Source: Lachnospiraceae bacterium (GTDB lineage Bacteria > Bacillota > Clostridia > Lachnospirales > Lachnospiraceae). Taken from it: 64,000 nucleotides of DNA. The stretch is taken from assembly GCA_009911505.1 (NCBI GenBank), contig QXXL01000004.1:186001-250000 (forward strand), read 5' to 3'. The translations under genes were made by a program, and so were the position numbers. Under the pieces are notes generated by a model. The model did not search any database and was not told where the DNA came from. It saw only the letters and a program-made list of their open reading frames with translations. How positions within the stretch are numbered: the stretch's first letter is position 1; every line of letters begins with the position of its first letter. This document shows positions 35,853 to 43,316 of this stretch, piece after piece.

Positions 35853-36902
35853 TTATTTTGCCGTCATCTTCACGCCATTTGACCATTCCAGCTCCGAGCC
35901 CAGCATATAAACATGGCCTTTTTCAATTTTTACAATTTCTGGCAAGCCGTTTGTACTTGTCACAGGCTGCACCTCAAACTGCCTGCCTCCTTTTTTAAGC
36001 ACAGGCTTGCCCTTATAATACCGGTTTGCCGTTTCATCATAGATTGTCATAGAAATATTCGCTTTTGTCTTGGCTTGTGCGATGTTTTCCTTCGGAAATG
36101 CAAGCTGTGCGCCCAGAATCTGTTCCGCGCTAAGCTTCTTCGTAAGCTTAACCACAATCTTACCTGTTTTACTGCTTGCAGACGCTGACGCAATACGCAT
36201 GGTCTTTTTAGAATTAACGGAAACAGGGTTGTTATCGGCTTTAAACTGGCCTAAAAGTGCATCTGCCGTCCTAAAACGACCTGCTTGCGGAACGGCTAAC
36301 CTGCTGCTTCTTTTATAATCTACCTTATCCCGGGAAGGCCGGTTTCCCTCATACAAAAACCCATCATAAGAAAGTTCCTTAGCTGTTCCATTATAAACCT
36401 CCATATAGCTTGCCACCTTGCGGTTTAAGTTATATCCTTTTGCCGCATTTATTTTCTTTGGCATCCCTTTGGCAAGCGCCTTTGCCGCTGCCTTTAATTC
36501 CTTTATTGATCTGGTCTGCTCAAACGTATTTTTCTTTTCCACCGTAAGGTGGCAGGTCAGCGTCTTGCCCTGGCATGTAACAACAACATCTGTGGTCCCT
36601 GGTTTCTTTGCGTTTAGGTACCCCTTGCCGTTTACAGACGCAACCTTTTTATCTTGTGACCGATAGGACGCTTTTCCCAAAGAAGCAGTAGACGCCGCGG
36701 CATCTGAATATATACTAACATAATCGCCAATATAAAACTTTGCACCCGCTTCTACCACAATCTCCGTTTCCCCTCCTCCATTGTACCATTGCACCCGCAC
36801 AGCCGCCTGTGCCAAAGATGGCGGCAGCGCGGCCGTAAGCAAAATTGACATAAGAAAAAAAGCCAGCCATGATATAGCCCTGCCCTTTATTGTCTGCTGC
36901 AT
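35853..36902 (-). CDS. Secreted Ig-like (BIG2) domain protein
   Basis: 349 residues; GGAGGAATGTAAT precedes ATG 36902. Residues 1-34 form a signal peptide with a long hydrophobic core (WLAFFLMSILLTAALPPSLAQA). Residues about 55-122 match a bacterial Ig-like group 2 domain (SYRSQDKKVASVNGKGYLNAKKPGTTDVVVT). The rest is two beta-rich segments of unknown type joined by a basic helical stretch (SIKELKAAAKALAKGMPKKINAAKGYN). No enzyme motif or anchoring signal is visible. Such proteins usually act as wall-associated or adhesive modules; nothing here fixes the ligand. It shares a transcript with the 77-residue protein downstream. Confidence 0.75.
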   Translation of the reverse strand: MQQTIKGRAISWLAFFLMSILLTAALPPSLAQAAVRVQWYNGGGETEIVVEAGAKFYIGDYVSIYSDAAASTASLGKASYRSQDKKVASVNGKGYLNAKKPGTTDVVVTCQGKTLTCHLTVEKKNTFEQTRSIKELKAAAKALAKGMPKKINAAKGYNLNRKVASYMEVYNGTAKELSYDGFLYEGNRPSRDKVDYKRSSRLAVPQAGRFRTADALLGQFKADNNPVSVNSKKTMRIASASASSKTGKIVVKLTKKLSAEQILGAQLAFPKENIAQAKTKANISMTIYDETANRYYKGKPVLKKGGRQFEVQPVTSTNGLPEIVKIEKGHVYMLGSELEWSNGVKMTAK

Positions 36903-36934
36903 ATTACATTCCTCCTTTATTTGATCATATAGCT

Positions 36935-36962
36935 ATTATACTACAAAATATACCTCCTGCAA
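36935..36962 (-). promoter_or_regulatory. Promoter of the Ig-like protein gene
   Basis: Minus-strand TTGCAG (36957-36962), 16 bases, TATAAT (36935-36940), about 33 bases before the ATG. Confidence 0.6.
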
Positions 36963-37103
36963 ATCCTAAATTATACCCGTAGCCCAACACTTAGTTTACA
37001 CAGGGAATCGTTTTTCATTTTCTTAAATATACGTTTCATATATATTTAGAATTTCTTCATAAAGCTTTCATTTTCAGGACACTAAATGAACACATTTTAT
37101 GGA

Positions 37104-37218
37104 TATACTAAATCCATCAAATGAAGTTCCCCCACTCATTACTTCATTTGATAGCAAATAAAACTTTTTCATAAACTCTCCCCTTAGGAATGCAGCCGAC
37201 AGGCTGCATTCTTTTTTT
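37104..37218 (+). ncRNA. Candidate C-rich small RNA
   Basis: In a 358-base gene-free gap the plus strand has a TATACT -10-like box (37104-37109) but no good -35. Next comes a perfect 12-base stem (37116-37127 with 37141-37152) whose loop is TCCCCCACTCATT. An unpaired stretch containing CTCCCC follows, then an intrinsic terminator. Exposed C-rich motifs that pair with ribosome-binding sites are a known feature of Firmicutes sRNAs such as RsaE. No coding frame fits. The promoter is the weak point; the remainder of the gap, 36963-37100, is A/T-rich with nothing recognised. Confidence 0.4.
37188..37218 (+). terminator. Strong plus-strand intrinsic terminator with no gene before it
   Basis: GAATGCAGCC (37188-37197) and GGCTGCATTC (37202-37211) form a perfect ten-base stem with a GACA loop, followed by seven T. 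On the minus strand no T-run follows, so it serves the plus strand, where no protein gene precedes it. Confidence 0.8.
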
Positions 37219-37260
37219 ATCTGTATGGAAATAGATTTAAGCGCAATTTTCCTGTTTAAC

Positions 37261-38445
37261 TTATTCTCTTACTTCAAATCCAAAAGACTCAAATAACAGC
37301 CTTCCGTTTTCCGAAACCTGATTAATAATCTTTTCTCCCGTTTCCAGCTGTATCAGCAAATAATATACCCCTTCCTCAAAGAACAGGTAAGCATTATCTG
37401 GTGAAAGCTCAAAAACATTAGGCCCTGTCACAATATCGTCTATTGGCGGATCATAGGATGGCTGCGGCAATATACTATAAGATGCCAACCATACAACCAA
37501 AAACATGGACGTAAACAAGACCATACTCCATCTTCTATTTCTGTCCCCCTTCCGGCTTTCTATCACAAACCGAAACCGTTCCTTCATTTCCCCCTGACCA
37601 CAATCCCCTAATGACACTGCCCCATTCATCATTATGGACTTTCTCTTTTTTCCGCACGATTTAATAGCTGTAACGATTGTCTGCAGGTAGTTTGCCACTT
37701 CATGTAACGATAGCTTCTCCGTGACACACAAATCGCACTTCATTTCCAGGCTCTGCTCCAAACCCTTTCCTAACAGGTAAACAACCGGGTTCCACCAAAA
37801 TATACAACAAAATATATACGTTAGCATCTTTACTTTCAAATCCCCATTCAACAAATGGCGGTATTCATGCATAAGTATATAATACAATTCCTGATCCGAA
37901 TACTCTTGATCTGGTAAAAGGACTTTCCAATCCCTTATCCCCATGCTCATAGGCATTGTAATTTCCTTACTATAAAAAACCGTCACTTTTCTCTTTGCCC
38001 CTGTCGACACAAAAACCTGCTGCAAGATCCTTTTGCATTGTTCATCCTCCCGTTTGCCCAACAGGCAAACCATCCGGCATATACTTCTGTAATCCCTAAC
38101 AAACCGTACCACAAGCACAAATGCAACACCAAACCATACAACACATAAAAATGCCAGGATTGGTAATTCAAGCCTGCCTACAGAATATCTGTCAAACCAC
38201 AAAATCCGGTAAAAATCCGATAACATCCCCTTCATAGGGATCCCTTTCGTAAAGGGGAAGTCCAAAGGCAAAAAAATCCGCGCTATGCATAACATATATA
38301 GCAGTACTATACTGTAAATTCCATTTCCTTTTACAAAACCTTTCCGCTTCCTTGTCTGATATAACAACCACATCAAAAGCCAGCTGCAGAAAGTCGCCAT
38401 CATAACAGACGCTAAAGTAATCTTAATATTCAAAACACCGTTCAC
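37261..38445 (-). CDS. M56-family membrane metalloprotease (BlaR1/MecR1-like, no sensor domain)
   Basis: 394 residues with a GTG start overlapping the preceding stop (GTGA). Membrane helices occur near 8-30, 42-60, 93-117 and 205-225, with a last one near 303-325. The zinc protease motif is HEYRH (His193, Glu194, His197), with Glu234 (LEMKCD) the likely third ligand. In BlaR1 and MecR1 this protease inactivates a BlaI/MecI repressor after an extracellular beta-lactam-binding domain is acylated. Here the extracellular tail is only about 70 residues with no penicillin-binding motifs, and no BlaI gene is adjacent. It is the last gene of a four-gene unit. Its signal and substrate are unknown. Confidence 0.85.
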   Translation of the reverse strand: MNGVLNIKITLASVMMATFCSWLLMWLLYQTRKRKGFVKGNGIYSIVLLYMLCIARIFLPLDFPFTKGIPMKGMLSDFYRILWFDRYSVGRLELPILAFLCVVWFGVAFVLVVRFVRDYRSICRMVCLLGKREDEQCKRILQQVFVSTGAKRKVTVFYSKEITMPMSMGIRDWKVLLPDQEYSDQELYYILMHEYRHLLNGDLKVKMLTYIFCCIFWWNPVVYLLGKGLEQSLEMKCDLCVTEKLSLHEVANYLQTIVTAIKSCGKKRKSIMMNGAVSLGDCGQGEMKERFRFVIESRKGDRNRRWSMVLFTSMFLVVWLASYSILPQPSYDPPIDDIVTGPNVFELSPDNAYLFFEEGVYYLLIQLETGEKIINQVSENGRLLFESFGFEVRE

Positions 38446-39125
38446 CTCTTCATCCCACGCAGCATCTCCTTATCCTCCTTGCTTACCCGGAGCGATTCTG
38501 TCATTTTCTGAACCGATTTATTAAATGTCCAATCATCCAAACGGTTTTCCTTAAGATATGCGTACGTCTCCGCCGGAAACTTCACATAAGCCGTTGCCAC
38601 ACACCATGCTACGCCCATTTTCGTATAATATGCGCCGCACTTTAAGCGGTCCATTACACCAAGTACGTCTTCTATATATGTATCCACCAAGAAATGGCTT
38701 AAAAGCATCACTGCCACAACGCGCTGCGGATATTCCTCCTGCATATCTGCATACCGCATCAGCCATTCCCACACATGTGCGCGGTTTTGGCGTGCAATCT
38801 GAAATGACTGGCAAAAGCTGTCATTGACACACCAGTCCCCAATCTTTGGGATGAACTGATCTGCATACCCCAAAACAGTTTCGATATCATCCTTTGCATA
38901 TCCCAGTACAAACGCCTGTAAAACCTGCCATTCAAAAAAATCATCTGGGCACTGTTCTAAAAATGCCCGGTAATCTTTTTTGGCTATCTGTTTTGCCAGC
39001 CTGCGCAAATCGGGAAGGCGTGCCCCAAGCACCGGTTTGGCATTCGGCGTAATACTGCTGCTGCGCTTGGCGTTCTTTCTGTCTTCTAAAAGCATCAGTT
39101 CTGCCCTTACTTTGTCTATTGTCAT
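38442..39125 (-). CDS. DNA alkylation repair protein, AlkC/AlkD-like HEAT-repeat glycosylase
   Basis: 227 residues of ARM/HEAT-like alpha-helical repeats. Features of the AlkD family include VLGARLPDLRRLAKQIAK, the FFEWQVLQAFVLGYAK helix, the Asp-bearing WCVNDSFCQSF segment, YYTKMGVAWCVATAYVKFP and the C-terminal DDWTFNKSVQKM region. AlkD excises positively charged alkylpurines without base flipping. Some small HEAT proteins of this family may have lost activity; Trp and Asp positions here look retained. It starts 15 bases after the MATE gene and its stop overlaps the M56 protease start, so it sits inside a cotranscribed set. Confidence 0.85.
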   Translation of the reverse strand: MTIDKVRAELMLLEDRKNAKRSSSITPNAKPVLGARLPDLRRLAKQIAKKDYRAFLEQCPDDFFEWQVLQAFVLGYAKDDIETVLGYADQFIPKIGDWCVNDSFCQSFQIARQNRAHVWEWLMRYADMQEEYPQRVVAVMLLSHFLVDTYIEDVLGVMDRLKCGAYYTKMGVAWCVATAYVKFPAETYAYLKENRLDDWTFNKSVQKMTESLRVSKEDKEMLRGMKR

Positions 39126-39140
39126 CTTGCCCTCCTGTCC

Positions 39141-40502
39141 TTATTGCGCCTTTGCATCGCCTCTCAGCACCTTCCGCAGCATCACCGCCGAAACCGCAGC
39201 CAGTATCAGTTCTGCACACATAGAAGCATACGGCATCCCATACAGTGGAACCAGATAATTTAAAGCCACAAGAGCGGGGATTTCCAGCGCAATTTTCCTC
39301 AAAAAAGCAAACAGCAGGGACTTTTTTCCTGCACCAATTGCCTGGAATACACCAACAGTTGTATAATCTACGCACATAAACGGCAATGCCAGCAAAAATC
39401 CAATCAAAAACCGGGAGCCATACTCAACCACTGGTTCCGTTTTTATGAAAAGCCCTACCAGGCCGCCAGAAAACATACTGCACCCAATTACAACTACAGC
39501 CATAAGGGCTAACGCCCTGCCCAGCAGGTACATGACAGCTTCACTCATCCGCTTATAATTTTTACTGGCATAATTATATCCGACAAACGGCATAATCCCC
39601 TGCGCAGCCCCCATTGCAACCTGCAGAGGCACCATCTGAATTTTTTGGGCAATCCCCATTGCTGCCACAACCTGCGATCCATAAGCAGTCGCAAAATTAT
39701 TAAACACTGTCATCCCTGTCACATTCAACAAATTCTGAACTGCTGCCGGAACACCAACGCCGAAAATATCAGCCGCAATTGTTTTTTGGAAAGAAAACCG
39801 CCGGATGTCAATACAGACACATGTAGACCTCCGGCGGATAAAAAGCAGCCCCACAAAATACAGGCATGCCACACAATTCGACAAAAACGTGGCAAGCCCC
39901 GCGCCTGCTGCCCCCATATCAAATCCCCAAGGCAAAATAAAAACAGGATCCAATATAATATTCAAAAGGCAACCGCTCATTGTACCTATACTCGCATGTA
40001 CCGAATTCCCCTCTGACCTCACAAGAAATGCAAAGACAACGTTTAATATTGAAGGGACGGCCCCAAATGAAACAGCCCATTTCATATAAGCAGCCGTCGC
40101 GCTAAAACTATCCGCGCCTGCCCCCAAAAGGTTCACCAATGGCTCCTGTAACACCCCGGTAGCCGAAGCATAAAGGACAGCGCAAACCAACGCACAATAA
40201 AATCCAAACGCAGAGCAGTCCTTTACCGCTTCTGTCTCCCCCCTGCCCAGAAGGCGGCTCATCGCACTTGACGTACCAACGCCAAATAAGTTGTTGACCG
40301 CATTAAACGCAAGCAATAACGGCGCCGCAAGCGTAACCGCAGCCGTTTGAACTGGATCGTTTAAAATTCCAACAAAATACGTGTCTGCAAGGTTGTATAT
40401 GACCATAACAAGCGAGCTGATAATAGTAGGGACTGCAAGCTTAATAACCGCGGAAGATACAGGGGTATTTTCAAATAAAGCGGTATTTGATTTAGGGGTC
40501 AT
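39141..40502 (-). CDS. MATE family multidrug efflux transporter
   Basis: 453 residues with about twelve membrane helices in two homologous halves. The N-terminal half starts VSSAVIKLAVPTIISSLVMVIYNLADTYFVG and the second half has GVGVPAAVQNLLNVTGMTVFNNFA, both typical of MATE transporters, which export cationic or organic compounds in exchange for Na+ or H+. AAAAGGAGACG precedes ATG 40502. It begins 15 bases after the MCP gene and is followed 15 bases later by the DNA alkylation repair gene, suggesting coordinated expression. The substrate is unknown. Confidence 0.9.
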   Translation of the reverse strand: MTPKSNTALFENTPVSSAVIKLAVPTIISSLVMVIYNLADTYFVGILNDPVQTAAVTLAAPLLLAFNAVNNLFGVGTSSAMSRLLGRGETEAVKDCSAFGFYCALVCAVLYASATGVLQEPLVNLLGAGADSFSATAAYMKWAVSFGAVPSILNVVFAFLVRSEGNSVHASIGTMSGCLLNIILDPVFILPWGFDMGAAGAGLATFLSNCVACLYFVGLLFIRRRSTCVCIDIRRFSFQKTIAADIFGVGVPAAVQNLLNVTGMTVFNNFATAYGSQVVAAMGIAQKIQMVPLQVAMGAAQGIMPFVGYNYASKNYKRMSEAVMYLLGRALALMAVVVIGCSMFSGGLVGLFIKTEPVVEYGSRFLIGFLLALPFMCVDYTTVGVFQAIGAGKKSLLFAFLRKIALEIPALVALNYLVPLYGMPYASMCAELILAAVSAVMLRKVLRGDAKAQ

Positions 40503-40517
40503 AATAAGCGTCTCCTT

Positions 40518-42200
40518 TTATCCTTTTCTCAGCTGAAACCTCAAAACTGCCTTCTGCAGCTCTTCTGCATGCCCATTCAATTCTCCTGCCGCAGCCGCCG
40601 AAGTCTCCGCCGCTTCCGCATTCATCTGCACAACCTGTGATATCTGCTCCATCCCATTTGTTAATTCCCGCAGCGACTGTGACTGCTGCATAGCGGACTT
40701 AGCAATCCTCTCTACTAGTTTGGTCGATTTTTGCGCGCCTGATACGCCTGTTGCCAGTGATTCTGTCGTCGCCACAGACAACGCCGCCCCCTGATCCACC
40801 AGCTGAATGGAATTTTCTATTAAATCAGTAATATCTTTTGCCGCAGCGGAGCTTTTGATAGCAAGGCTCTGTACCTCATCCGCCACAATAGCAAACCCTT
40901 TTCCCGCTTCTCCGGCACGGGCAGCCTCTACAGCGGCATTTAACGCCAGAATATTCGTTTGGAAAGAAATATCCTCAATTGTCTTTATAATGCCCTCAAT
41001 TTTTTGGGATGCTTTAGAAATATCCCCAATGGCAACCTTTAAATCCTGCATTTTCCGGTTACAGACAGCAAGCTGCTCAGCTGCGTCTGTTGTAGATCCC
41101 CTAGCTTCTTCCGCATCCGCCGAAGTACTGTCTACCTGCCCGGAAAGCTCACGGATACTCTCAGAAAGGCGCTCTACCGCAGATGCCTGCTCAATCGCCC
41201 CCTGGGAAAGAGTCTGGGCTTCATTCGACATCTTCTGGGCTTCACTGGATACCCGGCCGGAAGTAATATTAATCTGCAAAAGCGTTTCATTCAGGGCATC
41301 CAAAATCTCACGCATTGCTTCCTGGATCGGAAGAAATTCTCCACGGTAATTATTCTCAATTGCCAGATCCATATTCCCGGATGCCATCTGTTTTAATTTA
41401 AAATCAATATCGCCTATATACTTTTTGAGCTCGTGCTTTGTTTCGTGGATGGACTGCACCAGCATACCAACCTCTGACGTATCTGGCCGCAGCGCAAATT
41501 CGGATGAAAGGTTTCCGCCCGAAATCTCTACCATCTGATCCCGAATAGCAAGTACCGGGCGTAACAACTGTTTTCTTACAACAAACATATTCATCATCTG
41601 CATAAGGGCAATCAGCATTAGCGCCAAAACCATAAATGTCTTAATCTGGTTTAACAATGCGCTTAATTCCTGCACAGATGCCAATGACCTTGTGTCAAGG
41701 GCTTCCAGAAACTGTTCCTTCAATGCATTAATCTGTGTAATTGCTTCTTGGTATTCCTTGCCATATACATAATCCAACGCCTGCTGCATCTTGCCATCCT
41801 GTACATTTTCCATGGCTTCCTCTTCCAATGGCACCAACTGGTTGGAAAGCCCTGACATTTCATCTATCATGCCCTGCTCTTCTTGTGTAATCCCGATTTC
41901 CTGCATGGCTGCCACGCCCAGATCCCGGTTTTGCAGGTTGTTAATCTCATTCCAGTAATTATCATAATGCGCCTTGTCGCCGGTTGCGGCAAATGCCCGC
42001 ACCTCATTGGTAAGATAAGCGGAACCATTCATAAAACGGTTTGCATTGTAAGTTAACAGAAAACGGTTCTCGTTTGCTGTCTCCAGCCTTCTGCTTGTGC
42101 TGCTGTAAGAAAACAAGGATATTACCATCAATATCAGTGTAAGGATGGAAATTCCATTTAAAATAAGGATTAGTAACGACTGGTTAATTGCTTTTTTCAT
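40518..42200 (-). CDS. Methyl-accepting chemotaxis protein
   Basis: 560 residues from ATG 42200 (AGAAAGGAGAGCC upstream); an extension to 42233 is not supported. N-terminal helix (about 10-32), an extracytoplasmic four-helix-bundle ligand domain (about 35-180), a second membrane helix (about 185-205), HAMP (about 207-260), and a long cytoplasmic coiled-coil signalling domain. The hairpin tip matches the MCP signature ([20 protein letters not shown], then [15 protein letters not shown]), which contacts CheA/CheW. The bundle contains no obvious cofactor motif, so the ligand is unknown. No other chemotaxis or flagellar gene lies in the window. Confidence 0.93.
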   Translation of the reverse strand: MKKAINQSLLILILNGISILTLILMVISLFSYSSTSRRLETANENRFLLTYNANRFMNGSAYLTNEVRAFAATGDKAHYDNYWNEINNLQNRDLGVAAMQEIGITQEEQGMIDEMSGLSNQLVPLEEEAMENVQDGKMQQALDYVYGKEYQEAITQINALKEQFLEALDTRSLASVQELSALLNQIKTFMVLALMLIALMQMMNMFVVRKQLLRPVLAIRDQMVEISGGNLSSEFALRPDTSEVGMLVQSIHETKHELKKYIGDIDFKLKQMASGNMDLAIENNYRGEFLPIQEAMREILDALNETLLQINITSGRVSSEAQKMSNEAQTLSQGAIEQASAVERLSESIRELSGQVDSTSADAEEARGSTTDAAEQLAVCNRKMQDLKVAIGDISKASQKIEGIIKTIEDISFQTNILALNAAVEAARAGEAGKGFAIVADEVQSLAIKSSAAAKDITDLIENSIQLVDQGAALSVATTESLATGVSGAQKSTKLVERIAKSAMQQSQSLRELTNGMEQISQVVQMNAEAAETSAAAAGELNGHAEELQKAVLRFQLRKG

Positions 42201-42259
42201 AAGGCTCTCCTTTCTATGTATCTTATGCCACACTCAAATATGTGTTTTAAGATAAATAT

Positions 42260-42288
42260 AGTTTACAAAATTACAAGAAAAATAGCAA
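42260..42288 (-). promoter_or_regulatory. Possible promoter of the MCP-MATE-AlkD-M56 unit
   Basis: Minus-strand TTGCTA (42283-42288), 17 bases, TAAACT (42260-42265), about 60 bases before the MCP ATG. No sigma-D (flagellar) type site was seen. Confidence 0.45.
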
Positions 42289-42333
42289 CAACTTATTTTT
42301 TCCGATCATTTTTTACAAAGGACTGTATATTGA

Positions 42334-42362
42334 TTGACACCCCCTCTGCATTCCTGTATATT
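42334..42362 (+). promoter_or_regulatory. Promoter of the PHP phosphoesterase gene
   Basis: TTGACA (42334-42339), 17 bases, TATATT (42357-42362), giving a leader of about 90 bases with no recognised structure. It is divergent from the MCP promoter. Confidence 0.75.
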
Positions 42363-42458
42363 TAATTTATCAATCCCATATTATCTTACAAAAAGACAGC
42401 GAAAAATATGAAAACTATACACAAAAGAGACAAGATTGCTGGCTAAGGGGGGGCTTTT

Positions 42459-43172
42459 ATGAAAAGATTACTGGCAGATATGCATATGCACACACTTGCA
42501 AGCGGGCACGCCTATGGAACAATAAGGGAAATGGCAGCGGCCGCAAAAGAGAAGGGGCTTCATTTAATCGGAATCAGCGAACATGCCCCTGGAATCCCAG
42601 GCACGGTAAACCCGTTTTATTATTCAAATTTAGAAATCATCCCAAGAACCATTCACGGCATAGAAGTGCTGCATGGCTGTGAAATTAATGTCTTAAATGG
42701 CGGAGGGCTGTCACTGAAACAAGAGTATATTGATTTCCTCGACTATGCAATTGCGGGTATCCACAGGCCTTGTTATGAAAATGAAGGCAGGGATAACAAT
42801 ACGGCCAATATCATCAAGTGCATGAAAAATCCAAAAGTACGTTTTATCTCCCATCCAGACGATGACAATACCCCTTTAGACTATGAAAGGTTAGTTCAGG
42901 CAGCCAAAAAGTGCCATGTAGCCTTAGAAGTAAATAATAGCTCATTATCTAAAAAAGGGTATCGGTTAAACTGTTATAAAAACTACGAAATAATGATAAA
43001 CCTCTGCCAGCAATACCAGGTCCCTATTATCGTAAACTCTGATGCGCATGATCCAGGATGGGTTGGAAAATTTGAATTGGCTTTGGAACTGCTAGATAAG
43101 CTGAACGTTAATGAAGATATCATATTAAATAATAATATTAAAAAGCTAAAAGAATATATAGGTGTGCTATGA
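42459..43172 (+). CDS. PHP-domain phosphoesterase (YcdX/histidinol-phosphatase-like)
   Basis: 237 residues; AAGGGGGGGC lies just before ATG 42459. The PHP metal-binding motifs are in order: DMHMHT near residue 7-12, a GISEHAP motif (about 38-44), a Glu in LHGCEINV, IAGIHRP, FISHPDDD and the C-terminal VNSDAHDPG. This pattern matches trinuclear-metal PHP phosphatases such as YcdX rather than the PHP domain of polymerases. The substrate is unknown; histidinol phosphate is possible but no his genes are nearby. It stands alone between its own promoter and a strong terminator. Confidence 0.88.
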   Translation: MKRLLADMHMHTLASGHAYGTIREMAAAAKEKGLHLIGISEHAPGIPGTVNPFYYSNLEIIPRTIHGIEVLHGCEINVLNGGGLSLKQEYIDFLDYAIAGIHRPCYENEGRDNNTANIIKCMKNPKVRFISHPDDDNTPLDYERLVQAAKKCHVALEVNNSSLSKKGYRLNCYKNYEIMINLCQQYQVPIIVNSDAHDPGWVGKFELALELLDKLNVNEDIILNNNIKKLKEYIGVL

Positions 43173-43188
43173 GACAATACCTACAACC

Positions 43189-43221
43189 AAGGATGGAGGG
43201 CTTTCGCCCTCCATCCTTTTT
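43189..43221 (+). terminator. Terminator of the PHP gene
   Basis: GGATGGAGGG (43191-43200) pairs with CCCTCCATCC (43207-43216) around a short loop and is followed by TTTTT. It lies 17 bases after the PHP stop. The minus-strand GH20 gene ends just beyond it. Confidence 0.9.
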
Positions 43222-43234
43222 GAAATCCTGTCCT

Positions 43235-43316
43235 TTATTTAACCTTAACTTTTTTCTTTGCGCTGTATTTGCTGTAAATTGTCGCTCCGTTCACGTTCCG
43301 GTAAGCTTTGACCTTA
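43235..43316 (-). pseudogene. Displaced C-terminal end of the second GH20 protein
   Basis: If one A is restored at 43312-43316 (GTAAGG read as GTAAAGG), the upstream frame continues for about 26 more codons to TAA at 43235-43237. It would read KAYRNVNGATIYSKY and end KKVKVK. This completes the last strands of the Fn3-like module and gives the same Lys-rich end (VKVK) as the first GH20 protein. As read, translation instead ends early at 43291 with the unrelated tail RSKLTGT. Confidence 0.75.
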
